Shown here piece after piece: positions 32,775 to 42,695 of a stretch of DNA of 64,000 nt (position 1 is the stretch's first letter; each line of letters starts with the position of its first letter). The DNA is from Lantana camara. Taxonomy: Eukaryota > Streptophyta > Magnoliopsida > Lamiales > Verbenaceae. Both the position numbers and the translations under genes were made by a program. Location: contig CM074863.1 of the NCBI GenBank assembly GCA_037501455.1, positions 56,835,501-56,899,500 on the forward strand, read 5' to 3'. The notes under the pieces are model-generated. The model did not search any database. It was not told the DNA's origin and worked only from the letters and a program-made list of their open reading frames with translations.

Positions 32775-34883
32775 TGGTCCGGGACCACATTTTAAAATTT
32801 TTATTATAATACAAGTATTAAAATATTTCTAAAACATTTTAATAAAAGCGGAAGACTAGCCGGATCTGCTCAAGTATATACATGCAATTGATAATAAATT
32901 TTAAATCACTTAAGCAGATAAATATCTAACATGCAATTAACACTTAAGAGCATATAATTTATCATGCTTAAAATAATACAACTGTAAATTATTACCGTAC
33001 TGCAAATATGGCTATCTAACGGCATTTTTCCAACTCCTTGCCCTTTCGTGAGACCGGCAGAGCTTCCCCGCAATATCCCCGATTCAACCCTCGGAGTGTG
33101 GGCTCCGCGAGTATTTCCCTAAATGCTCGAGAAAATATTTTCTAGAAAAAACTCATTTTACTAAAACTAGAAAATTCCCTAATTTTCTAATAATTAAGTG
33201 GTTTATATATTAATTATATAACCACCTAATTATATAATAAATTAATCCTTAATTAAAAAGATTAAAAAAAGAGAAGCATTGCAGCACCAAGTGCTGCCAA
33301 AACATTGATGATCAAAATGGGCAGCAACTCAGCCTATTTATAGGGAAAATTGGGAGGGTATTTTGGTCCTTTTGAGCATAAAGGAAAGGGCAAAAGGGTC
33401 ATTATGCACTGTCGCGTAAAAACCGTGTACAAAACTACCAATCCAATGACACCACGTGGCAGCATTTTTAGCCGTGAACACGGCGCCGCAAACCACGCGC
33501 CGCCATGCGCGGCTGCAAGTGGCTAGGCTCTGGCACCCACACGCGCCGAGTGCCCAGATTTGGACACGGTCCGGTCCGACCCTATCCGGCGAACCGACCC
33601 TTTAACCCGGTTGACCAACTTGTTGACTGACCCGGCCCTATCGCATCTAAGCCGTACATGGGCGCTGATGTGGCGCGATCCTAGCCGTCCACGCGGTGCC
33701 CAATCAGCGCCACCTGGGACCCGTCTGCTGACATGGCATGCCACGTGGACTGCCACGTCAGCCAATTTTTTATTTTTTTTCTTAAAAAAAATTTAAAATT
33801 TTATTTTCTCCAAAATAAAATTCCGGGCATTTCCAACTCTTTGGAACTTGATTTATTTTCTTAAAATAAATCCCTTGGCTATTTTCAAACACTTTGAAAA
33901 ATCATTTCTCTTTCTCTTTTTAATATTTTCTCTTCGAGTTTTTAATTGGGGCTTGCAGGGGGACCTGCAGGACTAGTTAATTTTAGCTCCAAACGGATTA
34001 ATATATTATCATCTCATGACAATAATTAATTACCGTTTAACAATATTTAATTCCACTAAATAAATATTGTTGCACTCTAAAATTAATTAAATTATTTACG
34101 AATTTCTCGATCTAGAATAATTTCGCATTTCACTCCTCCATGTAGATATCCATGAAAAATAAATTGCAACTACTATCATTTATTTTTCATCTCCAATTTG
34201 AAATTTATTGATTCGTCTTAAGTTCAAATTCTCTGTATGTGAAACACATTGAACATAAAACTTCAGTGACGTATCACGCGAAGTGCTTTGACCAAAGTCT
34301 TAATTCGAACTTTTACAAATCTATTTCAAGGATATCTCTTACCTTCCAGCAAGGCCACAGATTCCTCGATCAATATAACTCTTTAGCGCATTTCATGTAA
34401 TCACCGAACATACGAAGTATTTTGGCCACCCGTTACCGAGACCTCACTTCGAGTATATTACAGTGACTAACACTACGTGCCTAAAGCCGAAACATTATCA
34501 GGATTAAGGGTACAATGCTTCCTGAGATTTTATTCATTTTAGATAGCAGTATAAAATGAATAATCTCAGTGGTCCAGTTCGATGTTTCCAATCCTATTGA
34601 AAATCATCAACGTGTTATAGTTGGAATCACCATTCCCTATGATGAAAGACTAGTCATCATATAGAACCACGTTATAGTCTTGATAAGAACATATTCTTAT
34701 CTTACCGACTAGAACTTTAATGACACGTGATTTCGGTATTCAAAGTCTTTTCCTATGAAACACATTTCATTTGAGAATACCACCACACGTCATTAATTAT
34801 TAATATGTGAAATACTCACTACTCGTTGTAAATTCAGTTTAATTAATTCAACAAATTGAATTTTCAGGGCACCATTCCCAACA
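32775..34883 (-). repeat. Copia-2 3' LTR (minus strand)
   Basis: On the minus strand it starts TGTTGGGAATGGTGCCCT at 34883, close to the Copia-1 LTR start, with a polypurine tract just outside. The far end is uncertain: TGGTCCGGGACCA at 32775 gives a TG...CA boundary, but the exact base could lie between 32757 and 32790. It holds a GC-rich stretch (about 33480-33740), two CCACGTGG G-boxes and a TATA box on the minus strand. The plus-strand ORF 33560-33796 is compositional. Confidence 0.8.
33334..33343 (-). promoter_or_regulatory. Probable Copia-2 TATA box
   Basis: On the minus strand this reads CTATAAATAG. G-boxes (CCACGTGG) lie 110 and 400 bp upstream on that strand, at 33452-33459 and 33741-33748. 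The layout resembles Copia-1. Confidence 0.55.
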
Positions 34884-34898
34884 ATCTCCCACTTGCCC
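34884..34898 (-). other. Copia-2 polypurine tract
   Basis: The minus strand reads GGGCAAGTGGGAGAT directly before the LTR TGTTGGG, the same tract as in Copia-1. Confidence 0.8.
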
Positions 34899-36351
34899 TA
34901 AATTCAATTTGGCCATACATCTAAGTGTTATTCCTTTCACACGAGTGTCAAAACTCGTTTTGCACTCTTTTACGCCAATACTTTAGTGAAGGAATCTTTT
35001 AGACGTTTCTCTGAGCCAACGACTAGGAAATCATGAATCCAATACATCTAACTGGCTGCTTCTCAAGCTACCATGTATTTGACTTCCATGGCGGTTTAAG
35101 CAATACAAGTTTGCTTAACATTCTCCAATTAACGATTGCTCTTTCTAGAGTAAACACGTATTCTGATATCAAACATCTAGAATACAAATTAGACTGTAAA
35201 CTCGAATCTGTGTACTCTATTGAAATAAGGTCACCACTGCGGTAGACAAGCATACAATCTCAAGTCCTTCTCAAGTACTCCAACATATGCTTTCACTACT
35301 ACCCAGTGTCTGATTCAAGGGTTTGACTAATATCTACTGACTTAGACCTATTTCATAATAGACAGCTGGCCTTGTACATAATATGACATACATAAAGCTT
35401 CAGCTGCGGAACTCTAATCATGTCTTCTATCTCTTCAGTTGTCTTAGGACACTGATCCCGAGATAGATAAATTCCATATCTAAAAGGTAATGAACCTTTC
35501 GTAGAATTCGTCATATTATACCTTGTCAGCATCTTATCTATATATGGTTCTTGTGATAAACCAATCTCCTTATTCGTATGATCATGACAAAAGCCTGATC
35601 CTTGGAATATTATTGGTCTCACTTAGGTCTTTTCTGTCAAAATAATTTGACATCCGAATCTTGACCACTGACAAAATTCTTGTATCATTCCCAATGAGCA
35701 GAATATTAATTACATACAAAATAAAAATGTTACAACATTATCTTGATGTCATTTGTACACACATGGTTCATCAGGCAATTATACGAATCCAAAGAATTTA
35801 AATTGCCTTATAATTATGATGTTTCATGATTCAGACGCTTGCTTAAGATCACAAAATGATCTATTAAATTTGCATACTATATGCACCTGATTTCTAGCTT
35901 TGAAGCCTTCAGGTTGTGCCATGTTTTTCTTCTTGAAGTTGCCCGTTCAAGAACAAAGTCGTTACATCCATTTATCTAATCTCATAATTGATAATGTGAT
36001 AAAATGGAGAGGATAATGGACTTAATCATTGCTATAGGCAAGAAGACCTCATAACTGATTTCTTCTTCCTGGATAAAATCCCTTGCCATAAGTTTGCTCT
36101 AAAGTTTTTACTTTCCGTCCATTTCCCCTTTTTATTTCTTGTAGAACCCAATTGCATCTAATGGGTTTAATGCCTTCAGGCGCCTTCAGAAGTTCAAGAC
36201 TTTGTTAGAATATAGAGATTTTAACTTAGATTCCTTGGCTTTTGACCAAATGGTCAGCGTCTATATCTTCCAAAGCTTCATTACACGTGACAGGGTCAGA
36301 TACGTTAGATTCACCCACTTGGGTTAATCTTAGGTATCTTGTCAGGTGTCC
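34899..36351 (-). pseudogene. Copia-2 pol remnant: RT and RNase H portion
   Basis: Minus-strand pieces match copia RT. 35353-35622 gives GLSQEPYIDKMLTRYNM and DQCPKTTEEIEDM. Near 36100-36290 there are ALEDIDADH and APEGIKPI, the RT N-terminal motifs. Frames are interrupted many times and no ORF exceeds 90 codons. The stretch next to the LTR should be RNase H but is badly decayed. The insertion of LARD2 at 36351 cuts it, and the gene continues at 46641 and 56615. Confidence 0.8.
36347..36351. other. Target-site duplication of LARD2 (left copy)
   Basis: TGTCC here and again at 46636-46640, a perfect 5-bp duplication. Confidence 0.92.
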
Positions 36352-38200
36352 TGTAACATCCCGATGGTTCGGATTTCCAGGTACGCCTTAACGTGAGGGT
36401 TTTATGTGCTTTAAATTATTTAATTACGTATTTGAATGTTATTTTAATGCTTATATGATTATTTGAATTAATATGAAATTAATTGTTTATATTCTTGAAC
36501 TTTGATTTTAAACGTTTAAGTTTGCATGCTCGTAATTTGCTCGTTATGTGCCGGAATTCAATTCCGTTTTTTGTGAAATTTTGGTATGCGTGATATATGT
36601 GAGTTATGAAGGTGTTTGCATGCTCGTTTTATGTTTTCGGGTTCGTTTGTCGAGGTTTTAAACCTTAAGTATTTGACGAGGGACATGAGGGCCTAACTAG
36701 TTTTAGCGCGCCTCTTGTTCCGGAGGCCATAACTTGAGCTAGGGAATTCGGATTCGAATTTCGGAAGATGAGTTGGACTCATAACGAAGAGATGAAGCCA
36801 AGGAACCTGATTCAATATTTTTCTAAGCTCGTTTGGACCCTCGTTTTTCGCCCGGAACGAACAGCTTGTGCTTAAGCCACCTTCTTTGACTAGTCTCCCA
36901 TTTGTGGGCCCAAACTAACCATACCTAAGCCTTAACCTTGGTTTACATGACCTTGATTCATCCCTCTCTCTCCCTATCAGCAGCATTTCGTGCTCCTTAC
37001 CCCCAAGAAAGGAGAAAATATCAGATCCAAGGAAAGAAGAAGAAGAGAAAGAAGAACCCTCCTCCATGGCTTGTGATTTTGAAGCTTAATCTTCTCCATA
37101 CTTCTTCATATCTTAAAGGTAAGTATATTTATGTATTCTCCTCTCTTCTATGCTTCGTTTGATCCTTGAAATTCATGAATGCATCAGATTTAATAAGGTT
37201 TTGGAGACTTGCATGAATAGTTAGGGTTAGAGGTCATTTGTTGCTTTCTTGCCTTAGCTTGAATTTGTGGCTGATTTGAGGATTCTTTGGTGATTATATG
37301 AACTCCTTTGCTTCCATTATTGATTCTTACTTCATGTTAGATGTGTTAGGGTTGTTTTCTCTTTGATAGCATGATTGAAACATTGAGTTTTTGGCCATGA
37401 AACTTGAAAACCGAACTGCTGCAAATCTGCTCATTTCCACCAAACTGCTGTCACGTTTTTGAGATCAAATGGATGAATTCTTGCCTCCAATTTCGTATGC
37501 TAATGCTTGGTAATGTAGTATACATTTTGTTCTATGAATGTGCTTCGTTTTGCCCTGAATTCATGCTTTAATATGGCTGCAAACTTGAGTTCTTGAACCT
37601 TAAAAACTGCTCCCCTGTTTTGGGACTGCTGTGACGATTTGTGCTTCGTTGCTTGAGTTAATGACTTCCAATTCGTGTGAATTTGCATGGAGATGTTGTA
37701 TACTAATTGGTTTATATGTTAGTCTTGCTCTTGCAAGTTTTTAGATCCATTTTCAGCTCCTAATCGAAGCATGATGGCCTGTTTGTATGCCATGCACGAA
37801 CCGAACTGTTGCTGTTGCATTTTGTGATTTCTTGGTGGTTCTAATGTGCTCCAATTCGTGTCAATTTGCATATACATGGAGTATATTAGTTTCTTATCAT
37901 GTTAGTGTTCATTCCCTAGAGTTTTAGCTTCATATTCAGCTCCTAAGTACTTGATCATGGCATGATTGCACCAATTGAGCTCATATGTCCGTTTTTGGCG
38001 CTCCAGAGTTGCTGCATGATTTCGGTGACCTTAACGCGTGATTTAGCCTTTGAGTTCTAAATGAAATATGTTCCTAACATGCTAAATATGTTGTATATCA
38101 AGTTTCATAATATTTGGAGTTGATTTGCTATGCTTTTGGACTGATTTTGTTTAGGGTCAGTTTTGCCGGCAAACTTTGTATGCGATTTTGGTGCTGTACC

Positions 38201-38328
38201 GAGACACCCCCGTGTCTCATTTGCCTTGTAAGGTGAGACACGGGCGTGTCATGCTTCCTGGGCATGTCTGGACTGAGCCACGGGCGTGGCTCAGCTTAGT
38301 TAAGTTGAGGGACACCCCCGTGTCCCTC
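38201..38328. repeat. Two pairs of palindromes in LARD2 5' LTR
   Basis: Palindromes 38201-38218 (GAGACAC/GTGTCTC around CCCC), 38237-38250 (GACAC/GTGTC around GGGC), 38273-38294 (CTGAGCCAC/GTGGCTCAG around GGGC) and 38307-38328 (GAGGGACAC/GTGTCCCTC around CCCC). Centres at 38209.5, 38243.5, 38283.5 and 38317.5, so spacings are 34, 40 and 34 bp. The other LTR has the same cluster at 44545-44672. Confidence 0.92.
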
Positions 38329-39829
38329 CCCTTGCGCAGCCCTTGGTTTTCCTTTTCGGTTTTTGGTTTGTTTCACCTCTTTATTGTCTTTATCTTCATT
38401 TGTGTTGAACTATGAACTTGTTTTACTATGTGTTGGGAGTATTGTGGTTCGATTTCATAGCATTTCGGTGAGATTTAGGCATGCTTTTGTTGAATGCCGT
38501 TTATGTTCGTTTTGGTGGCGTTGATGATTTCCTTAACCCTTTTCCCTTGTCTTGTGATTTGTTCTTGCTTTCAAACTTTGGGAATATGTTATATTATGTA
38601 ATAGGGTGTATGTAGTAGGGTTTTGTCCAAGATTGAATACGTTTGAATATGTGTCGAACTTAATTTACTTCAATGCTCTTATTTGCCTAAATGTTGGAGC
38701 TTGTGCCTTGAATTTCTTGAATTGATTGGAAACGTGAAATTATGAATTCGAATGAAAGTGAGCGAAGGATAGAATGACTTGATTATATGATTTAAATTCC
38801 TTAATAAGTGCACATGAACGTGTTCATGACATAATAGCATCTCTTATGTATTCATACGCATTCGCCGAGCGTCAATATGGTTCATTTGAGTCTAAGTTTG
38901 CCTCTTGGTCTTTGTTTTGCTCTTAGGTGCGTTCCGTTGTTGAGGAAGTGGTTCGTTTGACTCCTTTTGGTCCGTTTTGGTTGGTTTGCTCGTCCAGGTG
39001 AGGTTTTCTTTCCTTTTAGTTATGATAACCTAAGACCCTAATTGAATTTCGAACCCGCATGCGACTTATATATGTATATATATAGATATGTGTTTGGATA
39101 CGTACTTCGTGGGATTTGTCCCGTTTGTCTTAAGAATTTGAAAACGCTTTTATAAGTATATAAGCTCTATTTTCTTTTGTTTTGACAAGCTTTGTTAAGT
39201 GTGTGTGTGTTTGTAAGCGTGATAAGATTTGTGGATAAGCTTCGCCTGGTAAGTGTGATAAGTGCAAGTATAAGTGTAAGTGTAAGTTTGGGCCCCGGAG
39301 AAGTGGCATGTGATCCCGGGTCGGCCATGGGGTCGCCGGGCTCTCTCATCAACACGACTCCACAAAAGGGAGATTTCGCCCATCCTTGGGAGGTCGAGGG
39401 GAAGGCGGGTCTTCTTGAGCCGGCGGTGTGCTTAGTGACCCGTCGAAGGAGCGGGTGGATCCCCCGTCTCATTCAGCTTTCAGCAGGGGTTGAGAGGGGC
39501 ACCTCTCTCCCCAAAACGGTGTTGGGGTGGAGTTGGGTTATGATTTGCTTTGTTTTCGTTTTGCCTTGGTGTATGGAGTAAGTAAGGGTGATGGATTTAA
39601 GCTTTCAGTTCGTTATGTCTTCGTTTAGGGTTGTGAAACGGGGGCGGATTTCTAAACTCTAAAACTTGACTGAATTTGGCCTTCGGCTCCAAACTTCTTT
39701 CTTTATATATATTACCACGGGTTAAATGTCTTAGAATGCAAAAACCACGCCCGGTTCACGAACCCCTTTCAGCTTTGTATATGCTTTGCTCTTACGTATA
39801 TGTATGAGTGCGTGTGTTAGCCCCCTCAC

Positions 39830-39844
39830 CAGTCTCTAGGACTG
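39830..39844. other. Conserved LTR hairpin (LARD2 form)
   Basis: CAGTC-TCTAG-GACTG. Copy in the 3' LTR at 46174-46188. Confidence 0.7.
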
Positions 39845-40299
39845 ACCCTCGTTATTTCTATCTTTTTCCCCCTTTGTTTTGAGTTGCAGGTACCCGTTCT
39901 GAGGTGTTGGAGCTAGGCGGTTGTCTTTGAGTCGGGTTTGAGGATAGCTTGAGTCTCATGCATTGTATTTTCGTTTTCTTTATGCACTTTGGCCAATTCT
40001 GAATTATGTATAAGTTATGCCTCCAATTCGAAATTGTAAAGTTTGTATAGATTGAATCGAAAGTTTGATATGTCTTGAGTATGTTTATTTGCTTTATGAG
40101 ATTCTGGTGCTTCCGCATCCGTTACTTGTTTTATTGCGTGCTCTGAGTAGGGTCTAGACCGCCTAGCTTAGGTTGGATTTTTGTTTGTCACCCGTTCGCC
40201 GTGGCTTGATACGTGGTCGGAGTTCCCATTTCGCTTCACGTGTTGGGTTACGGTGCGGGGGATGTGGCGCCCTTCGGTCCGGGGTGTTACATCTATAAG

Positions 40300-40311
40300 T
40301 GGTATCAGAGC
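40300..40311 (+). other. LARD2 primer-binding site (tRNA-Met)
   Basis: TGGTATCAGAGC, 8 bp after the LTR end. Confidence 0.92.
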
Positions 40312-41560
40312 TCTAGGTTGCAAAACCGGAGCTCTCGTGTCTTGTCCGGTTTGTCTAGGTCGTTCGGCTTAGGATTATGTGATTATTTGCATTCACCATC
40401 ATCATTTCGTGACTTATATGATTTTATTTGTATTAATTGTTTACATGAACATGCACTAGAAACCCCGCATGCATCGATACCTTCTTGGAATTGTATTTTA
40501 TTTCAGGATACTCCTTCAACATCAACAAGTATTACCGGGAAAAGGACAAGGGAGACAGGTATATTCGGGCTATAAGGGGTTTAGAGACTTTATCTTTTGA
40601 AGCGGTTTGAAATGGGGATATCAAGGTCAAGTTCTAGGTGATCAAGAGATTTGAATAAAGATTTGAGGAGTTCGAGAATAATTCCTGTGAAGAAGTTCTA
40701 TTCGAGAACTTTGTATAAGCACCCTCCTTTCGTGTTTGGTGATAGGAAAGTTTCAAATTTAAGAATGAAAGTAGGTGGACGATTTCCAACAAGGTTTAAA
40801 AGATTGGGTATCTTCGAGGACTGTCCTAAGGTTCGGAATTGATTTCAAGCAAGTAAGTATGAAATTCGATCAAATCTTCAAATTTCAAGAATATGTGCGT
40901 GATCCGAGGATACAAGATAAAAGGAGCTATGAAGGAATAGTCAATTAATGAAGGAAGTCTTGCCAACACTTATGAGAAGAAAAGATCAGTATGGAGTTCG
41001 AAGATCAAACAAGGAATCTAAATTTCAAGAAATTTCGAGAAGCTTCAAGATATCAACAATGTCAAGAAAAGAAAGATTCCAACACCGAAGTAAAAGGATC
41101 AAATTAAGAGAAATTAGGAATTGTTTCAAGTGCCGCGAGTTGGGAAAATATTTCAAGGTGAAATAATTGGGAGACAAGGCGAGGAACTAAGAGACAAGAG
41201 AAATTTTGAAAACTTAAGACTTCAAAGTTGCCGAGTATAAGAAGATTCAAATACCGAAGATGGATAGATTTTTACATCTCCTCACCGGAAACAATTTAAT
41301 ATATATATGGTAGAGACTCGAATTACATGGAATGAAGAAACTCAAGAATCTCATGAGGCCACCAATATCAAACAAGGAGAAATTCCAATACCAAAGGTGG
41401 TGGGAGGACTCAATTGTGGAGGAATCAAAGGCATGATGAAAGTTAATCGAACAACAAGAAGTTGAGGTCTTCAAGGAAAGGCTATGACTTCAAGATCCCG
41501 GTTCAAGCACAAGATGATCCTCCCGGAAAACAAGAGGATGGCACCACACTCAACGCTACT

Positions 41561-41624
41561 CCTATGGTGAACGGTACCTGAAGCATTCATGGCATCCCAT
41601 TGCACACATGTTTTATTATCGGGG
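41561..41624 (+). pseudogene. Protease-region relic in LARD2
   Basis: Aligns by eye with Gypsy-3 63771-63830: GAACGGTACC...CATTCATGGCAT.CCATTGCA. It also matches the LARD1 relic over GGTGAACGGTAC and AAGCATTCATGGCA, where both LARDs differ from the coding elements. Not translatable. Confidence 0.65.
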
Positions 41625-41663
41625 AAACCCACGTGCTTATTGCTTTATTTCTTGTTCTTCGGT

Positions 41664-41971
41664 GGTTCTTGGTTGCATTTATTGCGTAATTGCTTTCATC
41701 CTTGGTTCTTGCCTATTGTGTGATTCTTTCTCTTCTTGGTTCTTGTTTGAAGTGTGCTTCCTTTATTTCCTAGTTTTGCTTGTTACGTATTTCTTTCCCT
41801 TTTTGACTCTTGCTTGTAATGTGCTTCCTTCCCTTTTCAGTTTTGCTCGTTATATGTTTCCTTTCCTTTCTAGTTCTTGCTTGGAGTGTGCTTCATTTTC
41901 TTCTTAACTTTGCTTGTTGTGTATGTCTTTCCCTTCTTAATTCTTGCTTATTGTGTGCTTTATTTTCTTTT
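41664..41971 (+). repeat. Nine-unit 33-34-bp pyrimidine-rich array in LARD2
   Basis: Units start at 41664, 41704, 41738, 41772, 41806, 41839, 41872, 41906 and 41939. After the first 40-bp step, every step is 33 or 34 bp. Consensus is roughly AGTTCTTGCTT..TGTGCTTC.TTTTCTT. It sits just downstream of the protease relic, the place where LARD1 has its hairpin array. The overlapping ORF 41608-41907 is a translation of the repeats. Confidence 0.85.
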
Positions 41972-42695
41972 GTGTTACCCTTTTTGTGGGGAGAGCTTTT
42001 GGTGTGGAGTGTTCGTGAGTGTTTGGTGAGTTGCGAGGGTCGAGCTACTTCCGGTGAGCGGTTTGGAGGTGCTTAGGTCCCGTTGAGTTGGTTGTTGCTT
42101 TCAGGAGGTCCATCAGGGACTCAACGATATTTTCGGGTACTAGATTGAAGGCTAGCCCGTTAATATTCCTCGTAGAAGAACCGGGGATTGCCTCAGAGTA
42201 AGAGGTACGGTTTTGAGTGGGAAGAGGCGGTTGAAGAGAGTTACCCACGGTATTGGCTCTTGCCTAACCGAAGGTACAAAAGGCTACCTTGTTTCCAACC
42301 GAGGCACAAAGGAAGGCCTTTGTTGTGTGTTGCTCGTAGAAGAACGGTAGCCTACGCCTTAAGGAGTGCAAGGTCACGAGTTTATCCCACTCAGGGTTGA
42401 GGTTGTTCGGAGTTTTGGGACCCGGAAGTTCTGGCATAAGAAAGACGTTATGGACTTTGTGTAGTAATGTCTACGTGCCAAGGTTGAGAATTCTGCAACT
42501 ACTCCCGAATCTTTATTTGGGAAGTAGGGGCAAACGCCTAGGACTTTGTGTCCGGTTCGCTATTTAAGGAGATAGGGTCTCAAGAGGAGTTGTGATCAGA
42601 GTGGCGCAGCGGAAGTGTGGAGTTAGACTTGTCTTCGAAGCCGTTCAAGATTCTCCTTAGGACCTGAGGACAGGTCCTTTTGAAGGAGGGGAGTT

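Larger units (their letters stand above)
36352..40291 (+). repeat. LARD2 5' LTR
   Basis: 3940 bp. It looks like a plant promoter plus 5' leader: pyrimidine-rich CCCTCTCTCTCCC near 36960, purine-rich GAAAGAAGAAGAAG near 37035, then a donor-like AAAG|GTAAGT at 37118/37119. A palindrome cluster is at 38201-38328, the conserved hairpin at 39830-39844 and the conserved terminal module in the last ~150 bp. Short ORFs (for example 39192-39581) are duplicated exactly in the other LTR and match nothing I recognise. Confidence 0.93.
40292..42695 (+). mobile_element. LARD2 internal domain, non-coding
   Basis: PBS at 40300-40311, acceptor-like TTTCAGGAT at 40501, a purine-rich region (about 40540-41480) with no long ORF, a protease-region relic at about 41561-41624, a 33-34-bp pyrimidine-rich array (41664-41971), and a last ~100 bp very like the end of the LARD1 interior, including the GGACCT/AGGTCC hairpin (42660-42677) and GAAGGAGGGGAG. 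The CFKCRELGKYFK peptide near 41120 recalls a broken zinc knuckle, but I do not rely on it. Confidence 0.88.

Noticed and set aside
33560..33796. Plus-strand ORF in the GC-rich part of the Copia-2 LTR
   Set aside because: Lies in U3 of an element on the other strand; compositional and without a domain.
39192..39581. 129-codon ORF duplicated at 45536-45925
   Set aside because: Duplicated only because it lies in both LTRs of LARD2; no recognisable domain and counterparts in the Gypsy-3 LTR are not open.
40948..41166. CFKCRELGKYFK in LARD2 as a leftover gag zinc knuckle
   Set aside because: His and last Cys are missing, and its distance to the protease relic is longer than in Gypsy-3; could be chance.
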